From assembly GCF_000422625.1 (NCBI RefSeq), contig NZ_AUGK01000007.1:1-64000 (forward strand): a DNA stretch of 64,000 nucleotides, in the 5' to 3' direction. Shown piece after piece: positions 16,558 to 25,273 of the stretch (its first letter is position 1; every line of letters begins with the position of its first letter). This stretch comes from Adlercreutzia mucosicola DSM 19490. GTDB lineage: Bacteria > Actinomycetota > Coriobacteriia > Coriobacteriales > Eggerthellaceae. The position numbers and the translations under genes are program-made. A model generated the notes under the pieces. That model did not search any database and was not told the origin of the DNA. It saw nothing but the letters and a program-made list of their open reading frames with translations.

Positions 16558-17550
16558 CTAGGCTGGCCAATATATGCGAACGAGGGGCAGGATTGCTCGC
16601 GTGTCCATGTCGGCGTTGTCGTAGTTGTCTACAATAAGGCGAACGAGCTGATCGAGATTTAGCAGCTTTATGGGCATGAGCGCCCGATCCGCTTCGTAAA
16701 CAGCCTCCTTGGTGAAACCTCCTGTGCTCACATAGAGCCCACTGTCGGTGCTTCGAAGGCCGCCGATGAAAGAGCGCAACGCGGGAGCGTTCATGGCCTC
16801 CTTGCGATGCTTGACTTCGACTACGATGCGGGGCGATTCGAGTCCGAGTCCGTCAGGCGATGCGATGATGTCACGCCCGCCATCGGAGCCTCTCGAAGTC
16901 ATTGAGGTTTTGTAGCCCATGGAGCGAAGAACGCCTGCGACGAGGTATTCCATATCATCCCAGCTAAGTTGCAGTACGCGATCCTTGATTCGCTCGATAC
17001 CGTCTTCGGCCGTGGCTTCGCGAACCTCGGACGAATTCTCCTCTTCCTGCTCTTCCTCTGCAGCCGAGGGCGTGCCGTTTGACGCCTTCTCCAGTTCGCG
17101 CAAGGTGTCGGCGGAAACGGCAAACAAGGTTGAAATGCTGCCCAAGGAATGCTTGGCGCGTGCCGAGAGGGCATCACGTGGAGCCGTGAATTCCCAGTTG
17201 ACCGCACGGCGATAGGATCCGTCGTCATCGTCGGAATCCTTCGGGGGCACGAACGCGCAAGGACCCGACACTTTGCCGATATGGTACAAGCGAGTTGCGG
17301 GATCATACATGACCACCGTCGATCCCTTGGTTATTTCGGTGGCGAAGCGGAAAATCATTCCTGCGTTGGCGGCAACGACTTGGCGCGAGGCATCGGGAAA
17401 CTGAGCCCGGTACAAAGCTTTGATGCCATCTTTGCTAAGTGCGGAAATATCGGCGCCGTCTAGGTTCCAATAAATGGCAATGTAGCCGCCATTGATCCAT
17501 TCAGGGGCCCTGACGCCTCCCTTACCGGCTCGAACAATCCATGCAGGCAT
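16558..17550 (-). CDS. Mrr-type restriction endonuclease (type IV)
   Basis: The C-terminal third of the 330-residue product is an Mrr_cat nuclease: DMEYLVAGVLRSMGYKT, GSDGGRDIIASPDG with the catalytic Asp, and RIVVEVKHRKEAMNAPALR with the ExK pair, followed by the LYVSTGGFTKEAVYEA strand-helix. The N-terminal 150 residues may form a sensor for modified DNA; an acidic linker (EEEQEEENSSE) joins the parts. AAGGAG precedes ATG 17550. It stands alone, as type IV nucleases often do. Confidence 0.85.
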   Translation of the reverse strand: MPAWIVRAGKGGVRAPEWINGGYIAIYWNLDGADISALSKDGIKALYRAQFPDASRQVVAANAGMIFRFATEITKGSTVVMYDPATRLYHIGKVSGPCAFVPPKDSDDDDGSYRRAVNWEFTAPRDALSARAKHSLGSISTLFAVSADTLRELEKASNGTPSAAEEEQEEENSSEVREATAEDGIERIKDRVLQLSWDDMEYLVAGVLRSMGYKTSMTSRGSDGGRDIIASPDGLGLESPRIVVEVKHRKEAMNAPALRSFIGGLRSTDSGLYVSTGGFTKEAVYEADRALMPIKLLNLDQLVRLIVDNYDNADMDTRAILPLVRIYWPA

Positions 17551-18144
17551 ACGACTCCTTCGACAAAGTGATTGGTCGTATTATAAATCGAGTTTGTTGA
17601 CTTGCCCTCGGATTGAACGGCGCCAATCGAATGCGTACAGACAATCGCCACGACACTCAAGATGGCGAAGAACGACGGGTCTTCGAAACGATGAAATGAA
17701 TGATGGCGAGAAATCATCAGGCGATGTTGCTCTTGCTCGTGCGACTTCCCAAATGGGTCTCTTGGAAGAAGCGGACCGAGCAACACGCCTATTGCTTCGC
17801 TAGCAGGGGGGAATGCGTCGAGAATGGGCGAGTGTTGCGGCCACGATATCAAGAGCGTAAATGTAGATGGGGAAGGCCGTCGATTGCCAAGGGGCCAAAC
17901 GCTGTCGCGCTGGTCGCAATCGAGCGAAAGGGGCTGAGTCCAGTCAGGCTCTTTATGACGCTTCTACTTATCAATGAAGTCTGATGCCCGTAGTGTGCAT
18001 TCTAGATATGCTTCATAAAATGCGTTGCCGTATGTCTCATACGTTGTGGTGTTTGTTTTATGGTGGCGAGAAAGCTATATCTGATGATGTGCGCGCTTGG
18101 AGGTGTGAGCTCGAGATGCGTTCCCAGTATGCGTGCATTGTGCA
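17551..18144. other. Intergenic, no gene recognised
   Basis: About 590 AT-richer bases between the Mrr gene start and the end of the helicase gene. Several short open frames exist but none looks coding and none has a convincing ribosome site. Confidence 0.4.
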
Positions 18145-19497
18145 TTATGAAGCCTCTGCTCCAAAGACATCTCTGATCTGTTGCCGGGTATAGCGAGCCT
18201 CGACCTCTTTCGTTACGAGAACCGTGAGGTTGTCGAGTGACCGAGTTAGCGCCACATACAATATATGTTTTGTCTTGTTGTCGTCTGTCTTGTCTCCCAA
18301 AAGATAAGGAGCGAGATCGGTAGTAAGGATAAACAGACATTTCTCGTGCTCAAGTCCTTTGATGGCCTCTATTGATTTGACTGCGATCGCGTTGTTTTCG
18401 GTGCAATCGTTGACTGTAAGTGCTTCGGCCATTCTCGCGTATCTCTTTGCGTCATAATCGTAGCATCCGTCATTTATGCCTTTGCTGATTGCGAGTCTAA
18501 TAGTCCTATCATCTCTTGCGGATGCGATCATCTGCCCGGCGATATAATAAGCGAGGCGGTTGACCTCCAGCTCCGTCATTGCGCCACCGTGTTTCTCCTT
18601 GATGGCAACGTTTAGCTCGTGCTGAAGGGAGTTAAAGTCGGCGTCTCCATCGATATTTTCGTGTGTGTTGAAGCGGTCGTTTTTTCTGCTGATGTAAGCA
18701 AGACCAAATTCGCCACTTGCGATGAGGCCATTGACATCTTCGTCGGCCTCAAACAGTATATCTATACTCCCGATGCTGTTTGTCTCATCTGCCACTTGTT
18801 TTTCTTTTTCGCAGGCTAGCCGATTTGACACTTGTAGATGAAGCTGCGGGGATCTATGGCATTCGCAGCTATAGCTAACATTATTGAGGTATGTGTCTAC
18901 TAGATCACGGAAGCACCCATATCCTCTGACATCCTGTTTTGGGTCTCCGCAAAGCTCAATATCGAGACCTGCGTGGTCTAGCGCGAGCAGGACATCGCGG
19001 ATATCCTTGTCGATATCCTGCGCCTCGTCTACAAGGATCTTGTGGCAGTACCCCGCAAACATAGCGACGACCTCGGCGCGCATCGCTTTTGTGCGCGCAT
19101 TGTCTTGCGCTCTTCCGTAGACAACCCACTTTGCCCTTTCAGGAATGGCAACTTGGTGGAGCAATTGCATGCTCTCGAGTTCGCTTAGCCTCGCTCTGCG
19201 GTATGAGGGGGTTGACGGCAAACTAATAGTCGAAATCTTCTTGTATTTAGAACCATATAGTAGATGATAATAAGGGCGCACAAGTTCAGAATAAAGAAAT
19301 GAGTGAATAGTGCTGATTTTTATGTTGTCGGGTATCGTCCCATTTTGTCTTATGAGTCTATCCCTGATGTTGTCGGCAGCCGCGTTGGTGAAGGCAACGC
19401 AGTAGACGATCCTTCTGTCTGGCGCGTCAACGCTCAAAACGCGCATTGCCATTCTTGATGTTTTGCCTGAGCCGGCTCCAGCGACCTCTATTCTCAT
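18145..19497 (-). CDS. gajB: UvrD-like helicase, Gabija GajB-type
   Basis: This is a small superfamily 1 helicase of the kind paired with OLD nucleases in Gabija. Walker A is AGAGSGKT at residues 6-13; motif II is ILVDEAQDID; a glycine-phosphate GDPKQDVRGYG follows, and the C-terminal motif VI is LYVALTRSLDN. At 450 residues it is close to GajB and much shorter than housekeeping UvrD. Its ATG overlaps the stop of the OLD-nuclease gene (19494-19497), so the two are made together. In Gabija the helicase joins the GajA tetramer and senses or unwinds DNA ends. Confidence 0.8.
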   Translation of the reverse strand: MRIEVAGAGSGKTSRMAMRVLSVDAPDRRIVYCVAFTNAAADNIRDRLIRQNGTIPDNIKISTIHSFLYSELVRPYYHLLYGSKYKKISTISLPSTPSYRRARLSELESMQLLHQVAIPERAKWVVYGRAQDNARTKAMRAEVVAMFAGYCHKILVDEAQDIDKDIRDVLLALDHAGLDIELCGDPKQDVRGYGCFRDLVDTYLNNVSYSCECHRSPQLHLQVSNRLACEKEKQVADETNSIGSIDILFEADEDVNGLIASGEFGLAYISRKNDRFNTHENIDGDADFNSLQHELNVAIKEKHGGAMTELEVNRLAYYIAGQMIASARDDRTIRLAISKGINDGCYDYDAKRYARMAEALTVNDCTENNAIAVKSIEAIKGLEHEKCLFILTTDLAPYLLGDKTDDNKTKHILYVALTRSLDNLTVLVTKEVEARYTRQQIRDVFGAEAS

Positions 19498-21272
19498 GAG
19501 ATGCCTGATTCCGCAGAGGACCCTGAATCAACAGGCTTAAGGAGAAAGTCCAAGACGTCTTGTATATGTTGGGGCATTCTGAATCCTGCGAGTTCGCCTG
19601 CTATGAGATCTTGGCATATTTTCAACATAACGTCCGCTTTTCTGTTATTGCGCCAATCCTCCTGAAGATCTTCGTCGCTCATCTTTTCCCAGCCGTAGAT
19701 TGAGCCATACTTCCCTACCAGTAAAGCATGATTGGTCCCTGTTTTAACGATGTCTTCCTCGAGTGTGTAGCCAGCCGTCGTTCTCACGCAAATCTGTTCG
19801 TCTGCAAGGGCGTCGTGGTCGGCCTTGGCTTTCGGCTGATTATCGTAGTCTCTTACGATGCCGAGTCTATTGTGGCTACCCGTGTTTACCTTTTTCCATA
19901 TCTTTATGATGTTTCGGTAGCCCTTATGGAAAGACAAGACTTTTACATCATTCAGAGCTGTATGAGCCTGTAGGTATGCCTTGATAAGCAATTCCTCTGT
20001 AATTCCTTCCACAAGAATGAGTCTACGCGAAAAAAGCAACTTGAAAATGTCAGTATTGGGATTGTTGGTGAGATAATCTAGCTCGTCGGCAGTGAGCTCT
20101 TGCTTGAGACTGGATGCAGTACCTCCGTGAAGCACGATCACTCTGTCGAGGCCGACCTTGTTCACGAGTTCCGCGTCGTGAGTTGAATAGAGTATCTGCG
20201 TGTGGGTGTTTTTACCCCCAAACACCTTGAGGAGGCTTGCCATAAGCAAAACATTGTTCACACAAAGATGCGCCTCGGGCTCCTCAACGCTAACGACTCT
20301 AAGAGACAGGTCGCGGTCTTCGTTGAGATACGCGTTGAGCATAACTGCCATAAGGATTAGGTTGCGGTGCCCAAGACCTTGGAAAGCAAGGCTTTCGTTG
20401 CTATAGCCAAGGCGAATGCTGCCGAGAATGCTGCTCATCTGGGGCATGTTTGGCAAAATGCTAATTTTTTTGAAGAAATCTCCCGCATTCGGGACATTCG
20501 AGTATTCCTGCCAATTAATCACCGCATCTAGTTTAGCCGCTTTGCGAATTGTAGAGAGAAGGTCGCCATAGCCCTGTTCGATGCTCTTTTGGCCATTGGC
20601 ATCGATGCCGCTTTGGAAGAGTCCCACTAAGGCGCGAGAGCCAAGCCTGTCTGCACTTGCGGCGAAATTGTCGCGTTCTGCCGGAAGACTTATATGCCTA
20701 AAGCGAGAAAGTGTTTCATATGGGATACGACTTCCGCCAATCGTATCGGGAACATCGATTGTGTGTTTGTAAAGATTCATTGGAAGTAGACTCATCTCTA
20801 TCTCGCAAACATCTGTGCCGTCAGCAAGTAGATCCTTGGTCAAGTTGAGCAACTTCGGAGCATCTCCAACGAGCCACCTGTAGCGAAGCCTTGCAACAGG
20901 GCTATTATTTTCATTTACTAGCAGGTTCTTGAGGTCATAGCCATCTGCCGCGCTGCCTTGAATGTCGACAACGACTGTGATGACCGGGACATGCTGACAC
21001 AGGGTTTCAGCGTCTATGCTCCCGTCGAGAATATCCGCTTTACGAGCGTCGATAAAGGCGTAGTATTCTGCTTTGGCCTCGTTGTTTATGTCGAACCACG
21101 AGAGGTTCTTGCCAAAGTTGTTGTCATCGGATGCGAAAGGAAGCGCTATGGCTCTCAAGAAGTTCGATTTGCCGCTGTTGTTTTCGCCGACCAGCGCGAC
21201 GAGGTTATCGAGCTGCGCATCAACGCTTCTTAAATTGCGATAATTCTCGATCTGGACTCTTGTAATCTTCAT
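19494..21272 (-). CDS. gajA: OLD-family ATPase/TOPRIM nuclease, Gabija GajA-type
   Basis: The N-terminal ABC-type ATPase starts MKITRVQIENYRNLRSVDAQ with Walker A GENNSGKS at residues 29-36; the signature LAFQGLGHRNLI and Walker B VVSVEEPEAHL follow, then the STHDAEL switch. The C-terminal TOPRIM nuclease has LILVEGITEELLI with the catalytic Glu, and GIVRDYD. With the overlapping UvrD-like gene this is a class 2 OLD system, i.e. Gabija-like anti-phage defense. Start ATG 21272 is preferred to a TTG four codons upstream. Confidence 0.85.
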   Translation of the reverse strand: MKITRVQIENYRNLRSVDAQLDNLVALVGENNSGKSNFLRAIALPFASDDNNFGKNLSWFDINNEAKAEYYAFIDARKADILDGSIDAETLCQHVPVITVVVDIQGSAADGYDLKNLLVNENNSPVARLRYRWLVGDAPKLLNLTKDLLADGTDVCEIEMSLLPMNLYKHTIDVPDTIGGSRIPYETLSRFRHISLPAERDNFAASADRLGSRALVGLFQSGIDANGQKSIEQGYGDLLSTIRKAAKLDAVINWQEYSNVPNAGDFFKKISILPNMPQMSSILGSIRLGYSNESLAFQGLGHRNLILMAVMLNAYLNEDRDLSLRVVSVEEPEAHLCVNNVLLMASLLKVFGGKNTHTQILYSTHDAELVNKVGLDRVIVLHGGTASSLKQELTADELDYLTNNPNTDIFKLLFSRRLILVEGITEELLIKAYLQAHTALNDVKVLSFHKGYRNIIKIWKKVNTGSHNRLGIVRDYDNQPKAKADHDALADEQICVRTTAGYTLEEDIVKTGTNHALLVGKYGSIYGWEKMSDEDLQEDWRNNRKADVMLKICQDLIAGELAGFRMPQHIQDVLDFLLKPVDSGSSAESGIS

Positions 21273-21324
21273 GTGTGCTACCAATTCTCGGTTCTACGCG
21301 TATATGCGATGTTGTTCGTTTGCA

Positions 21325-21570
21325 TCATGTTGTGGCGTTTGTCGTCGAGGTCCCAGAAGACAGCAACTTTCGTAGTTCTGCGCGTATGGCATCTATTGGT
21401 TCATCCTTTGCGGCACCGTACGCAAGAAGAGCGATCTCCAATTCTTGATTGTTGCGTGCTAGTAGTGTCATACCGCTGCTTGCACTATTGAATTTCTTCG
21501 CAAGGGAACGAATATTATCGTTAAGTACTCTATCACAGAGGATCGAGAATCTCACTTGGATCAGTCGCAA
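21325..21570 (-). CDS. Small helical protein, possibly the 3' part of a frameshifted gene
   Basis: The 81-residue frame reads RFSILCDRVLNDNIRSLAKK and is mostly helical. It overlaps the upstream frame by 10 bases in the -1 frame, and the sequence before its nominal start (DEEKSELLRLIQV) remains open and coding-like. It may be the continuation of the upstream membrane-anchored protein rather than a separate gene. Family unknown. Confidence 0.4.
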   Translation of the reverse strand: MRLIQVRFSILCDRVLNDNIRSLAKKFNSASSGMTLLARNNQELEIALLAYGAAKDEPIDAIRAELRKLLSSGTSTTNATT

Positions 21571-21863
21571 TAGTTCGCTCTTTTCTTCATCGGTTCGTAC
21601 CTTTGCGTGAGAGACTCCGGTAGTGTAGAGGTTCCTAATTTGAATATATTCGACGACATTTGCTCTTGCGCAATCGAGAGCAGCTTCTCGCAGTTATCGA
21701 TTTGCTGTTCTTTCGTCTTGCGCTTATGATCGTCGGCGCATTTCCTTCTCTCGATCTTCTCGTTATGCCAGTTACTGAGCATCGTGGTGCTGATGCTGGT
21801 GATTGCCCCAATGGTAGCACCAAGAAGGGTGGGCAGTGCACTGATTAACGGCTGAAAGTCCAT
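21561..21863 (-). CDS. Small membrane-anchored protein, possibly truncated by a frameshift
   Basis: The 100-residue product has one N-terminal membrane helix (LISALPTLLGATIGAITSIS) and then a charged helical region (NEKIERRKCADDHKRKTKEQ). Its C-terminus runs into a stop while the -1 frame continues open, so a frameshift is suspected around 21570-21610. It lies upstream of the Gabija-like pair on the same strand, with a gap of about 50 bases between the second half and gajA, and could be an accessory protein. Family not recognised. Confidence 0.45.
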   Translation of the reverse strand: MDFQPLISALPTLLGATIGAITSISTTMLSNWHNEKIERRKCADDHKRKTKEQQIDNCEKLLSIAQEQMSSNIFKLGTSTLPESLTQRYEPMKKRANYCD

Positions 21864-22124
21864 CCATGTCCAATGTGTAGTGGTCCGACAACAGAAGATT
21901 TCATGCGATCTCTCCTTATTCTGTTATTTATGCTAAAACGCTGTCAGGGTGATTACTGGTGAATTTTTTGAATGTTCGCGGAATACTTTCGTGCGACCTG
22001 TTTGAATTTCGCAAAGGCTGACTTTCGGCGGTCTATGAACGAACTATATCCTGCATTGGTGTGCGTTTTGCAATTAGAGTAAGAAAGCATCTGCTAAAGG
22101 GCAGTGCGTGTGAAAGGAGCGCTT

Positions 22125-23489
22125 ATGAAAAGATTGGACCTTGAGCCCACGGCGGCAAATATTCTTGCGTGCATGGACAAGGATATCGCGTCTCGAAATG
22201 CAGATATCAAGCGCTTCATTTCATTGCTGGATGGGATAGAGCCGCCATTCTCTATATGCATTGACGCGCCCTGGGGTGATGGAAAGACGATGTTTGTGAA
22301 ATCTGTCCAAATGATTCTAGAGGCTAGGAATCCCAATGTTGGTTCTGATGTGGGGAGAAATGCACTTTCCTGGGCAGTGGACGAGGGCTCGATGGGGACA
22401 GAGGTCTCCGGGTTTCTTCCCGTCTACTTCAACGCGTGGATGAATGATATGTTGGATAATCCGCTTGGCTCCGTGATCGCGTCGATGGCAGCAGATTGCG
22501 AAGTTGATTGCGATGCACCGAGAAGCGGGATGCTGCAGAAAGCGGCGGCTGTCGTAGACTCAATTGGCGGATTATTGGGGCACGGTCCGAACATATCCGC
22601 GGCAGTAAGCGAATTTGGCGGCAATCGACTAATCGACGAGTATCGGAATAGGCGAAAGCTGGAAGAGGAGATATCCGATTTCATCGATAGCGTATTGGCA
22701 GAGAGAGCGGAAAAGCTGGTGCTGTGTATCGATGAACTGGATCGGTGTAGGCCCGAGTACGCAATTCGTCTTCTGGGTGACATTAAAAACCTTTTTGAAA
22801 ATGAGAGAGTCATCATTGTGTACTCAATGGATCTGATGCAATTGGCAAATGCTTTGGAGGGCTTCTATGGGAGCTCCTTTGCGACTCGAAAATACTTAGA
22901 ACGGTTTTATGATAAACGTTTCGAGATGATTCCAGTAAGAGAGCAAAACTACTTTAACGAAACCACAGTCCCCCAATACAGCAGCGGACGATTCGATGCC
23001 ATAGTGGTCGAATTGCTTCAGGCGACGTCCGGCACGATGAGGGACATGAATAGGCTTAAGATGACTATTCGTGATGCGGAAAAATATGCGAAGCGCTCAC
23101 GAGTTGGTACTGATTTTGGCGTTGCACTTGCCGATGCAGGACTGCTGCCTGTGTTTATCTTTTTGGAGCACGAAGCTCCCGAAGTTTGGCGTAGGGTGCG
23201 CATGGCGCAGTCGCTTGAAAAGGTATATGATTTTGGAGCAAAGTCACCAGCGTTTGTCGATTTTCTCGACTCGGCCATACGCTCCGCTTATCCTAATATT
23301 GGGGAAGTGGATGACGATGTCCGCAGAAAGTACGTCATGGATCTATGCTGCCTCATCTTCATCGACGAAAATAGCACCGATGAAAGACGTGTAAAAGCCT
23401 ATCAGGATCTGGGACATTTGTTTTGGATGGCGATGGATGTTGACGCGCTGCGCTCGTTTGATTTTCGCAGATACAAAGGTAACCAATAA
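22125..23489 (+). CDS. KAP-family P-loop NTPase
   Basis: The 454-residue product has a Walker A APWGDGKT at residues 48-55 and a Walker B KLVLCIDELDRCRPEYAI, the hallmark sequence of KAP NTPases, a STAND-related group that includes phage-exclusion proteins such as PifA. Residues 150-185, which lie between the Walker motifs, may hold the inserted region typical of KAP proteins. AAAGGAG five bases before ATG 22125 fixes the start over an in-frame ATG at 22104. It is encoded alone, divergent from the Gabija-like group, and is a probable single-gene defense factor. Confidence 0.85.
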   Translation: MKRLDLEPTAANILACMDKDIASRNADIKRFISLLDGIEPPFSICIDAPWGDGKTMFVKSVQMILEARNPNVGSDVGRNALSWAVDEGSMGTEVSGFLPVYFNAWMNDMLDNPLGSVIASMAADCEVDCDAPRSGMLQKAAAVVDSIGGLLGHGPNISAAVSEFGGNRLIDEYRNRRKLEEEISDFIDSVLAERAEKLVLCIDELDRCRPEYAIRLLGDIKNLFENERVIIVYSMDLMQLANALEGFYGSSFATRKYLERFYDKRFEMIPVREQNYFNETTVPQYSSGRFDAIVVELLQATSGTMRDMNRLKMTIRDAEKYAKRSRVGTDFGVALADAGLLPVFIFLEHEAPEVWRRVRMAQSLEKVYDFGAKSPAFVDFLDSAIRSAYPNIGEVDDDVRRKYVMDLCCLIFIDENSTDERRVKAYQDLGHLFWMAMDVDALRSFDFRRYKGNQ

Positions 23490-23898
23490 GCCTATGTTTT
23501 ACGCTTGTGATTTTGGGATTGTGCGACTGCCAAGTTAGAGGCTGGCTGCTGGTACGGTCCAGGCTCTTGCGCAAATCGACTCAGTCGGCGGCACGATCGC
23601 TCGTCCAGCAGCGACACGTCCGGGTGCTACCTCGCCTCCCACTCCCTGCGGTAACGTACAATCTTTTGCGCACTTTGACGGCAGCATAGTCTAGATACAG
23701 AAAGACATGGCGTCCGCCGTTGGTATGATTGAGTTGTCTGGATTCGCTCAACCGGGCGGCAGAGCTATGCCCGATCCCATCGTAGCATTCGACGAGGCGG
23801 CTGTGTGCGGCGAGCTCAGAGTTGCGGATGCTTTCGGGCATGCAGTGACGACATTAGGATTCATAGCCGTGTTTTAAATCATGGGCAACGTGTAGTGT
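23490..23898. other. Intergenic, no convincing gene
   Basis: About 410 bases between the convergent KAP gene and the repeat-protein gene. An 86-codon minus-strand frame (23581-23841) exists but has no recognisable domain or ribosome site. No terminator hairpin with U-tract was found. Confidence 0.35.
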
Positions 23899-25215
23899 CT
23901 ACGTGCGGATTGATTGGACGCATGGGTTCATCGCAACACTTTGTCTAAGGCCGAAGAACTCGTCGCGAGAGAATTTGATGAGGATGTCTGCAGGAGTAAT
24001 GGGGTTTCTCGCTGCCGCCATTCTGACGTACATCCTTTCATCGCTTGCTAGCTTAATTACAAGATCGAGGGGAGTGGCATGGTTGCTTGCTACGCCGTCG
24101 CGCACCGTGTCGCACTCGTCATTCGCGAGAATCTCAAGAGTCTGCGCAGAAAGGTTGGGATTATCGGCAAGTTTGCATCTTACGTCAACATTGGAGTCGT
24201 TTGCGAGCATGGCGAGGCACTCGGCCGGGGCTTTGGGGTTCTCCGCAACCGAGCGTCTGACCTCTTCTTCCCAGTCCTGTGCGAGGTCGATGAACACGTC
24301 GGTGGGCGTATTGGGGTTCTTCGCTACTTCTCTTCTGACGTTCGGCTCGGAATCGGTGGCAAGTATCCGCACAATTTCTGTCGGAGTGTTGGGGTTGCTG
24401 GCGATATGCCCCCTGGTTTGGTGCGCTTTCCATCTAAGAAAATCGGGATCGCCCTCCCCCTGTGCCTCAAGGGCGTCGGCTTGCTCAAGTTCGGAGCAGG
24501 TTTGCTCGTATATAGCCTTCAGGGCGTTTGGTGGCGTGCTGGGATTGATCTGCGCTCCGTACTGTACCATGCGATCCTCGTCGAAGGTAAGCTTCTCGAG
24601 CAGATAATCCGGAGTGCTCGGGTTCATGGCGACCTGGCTTCTGACGTAGTGCCGCATGGACATGCCCCCTTCTGGCTGACTCATGTCGACGTACCAGGCA
24701 AGCTCTTCAAGGATGCGTTGTGGGGTGTTGGGGTTCTTCGCTACCTCGCTCTTGTGTTGGTCTGCGAGCAGTTCGAGCGTTTCTGGAGGAGTGCTCGGGT
24801 TCTCTGCGATAAGGCAACCAGGCCACCTGCTCTCGAGAGTTGTCTCGGCAAGTTCTGTTAGGGTGCGGCCAGGCGTCTGTGTGTTCATGGCGACGCCGTT
24901 CACTACGAGGCCGTCCTCGTCGAGGGATAGTTTCTCGAGGAGGGCGATCGGCGTGCTGGGATTGCGTGCCACGAAGCCCCTTACGACGGGCTCATTGTCC
25001 TCTGCGAGCTTTTCAAGCAGATATACGGGGGTGTTCGGATTCCCTGCAATGCCCTCTCGCACAGAATCATGGGGGTCAGAGGCAAGTGTTTCAGCAAGCG
25101 TGCGCCGTGCTGAGGACGATCTCGTTGAGCACCTCTTACTCTTTTGCGAACTCGACACAAGCCAAGCGATCACCGCTACGACGATGGCCGCAATGACGAT
25201 AGTTCCAAAGTCCAT
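23899..25215 (-). CDS. Membrane-anchored variant leucine-rich repeat (LRV) protein
   Basis: After an N-terminal membrane helix (FGTIVIAAIVVAVIAWLV) the rest of the 438-residue product is about 13 repeats of roughly 24-30 residues, each with a NPnTP corner and a following LLEKLA helix: NPNTPVYLLEKLAED, NPSTPIALLEKLSLD, NPNTPTEIVRILATD and so on. This is the LRV pattern, an alpha-solenoid used for binding proteins or nucleic acid. The gene follows the zinc-ribbon helicase by about 60 bases on the same strand and may be the last gene of the retron-led unit. AGGTGG lies before ATG 25215. Confidence 0.8.
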   Translation of the reverse strand: MDFGTIVIAAIVVAVIAWLVSSSQKSKRCSTRSSSARRTLAETLASDPHDSVREGIAGNPNTPVYLLEKLAEDNEPVVRGFVARNPSTPIALLEKLSLDEDGLVVNGVAMNTQTPGRTLTELAETTLESRWPGCLIAENPSTPPETLELLADQHKSEVAKNPNTPQRILEELAWYVDMSQPEGGMSMRHYVRSQVAMNPSTPDYLLEKLTFDEDRMVQYGAQINPSTPPNALKAIYEQTCSELEQADALEAQGEGDPDFLRWKAHQTRGHIASNPNTPTEIVRILATDSEPNVRREVAKNPNTPTDVFIDLAQDWEEEVRRSVAENPKAPAECLAMLANDSNVDVRCKLADNPNLSAQTLEILANDECDTVRDGVASNHATPLDLVIKLASDERMYVRMAAARNPITPADILIKFSRDEFFGLRQSVAMNPCVQSIRT

Positions 25216-25273
25216 CAATCCCACCTATCCACTCCGAAGATAAAACTCTCATGGTATTATTCTAAGGCAGAGC

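Noticed and set aside
21561-21600. Programmed -1 frameshift slippery site in the small membrane gene
   Set aside because: The sequence around GAAGAAAAGAG is not a classic X XXY YYZ heptamer in frame; a simple mutation is as likely.
23581-23841. 86-codon minus-strand frame between KAP and LRV genes
   Set aside because: No domain, no ribosome site and no codon signal I can trust.
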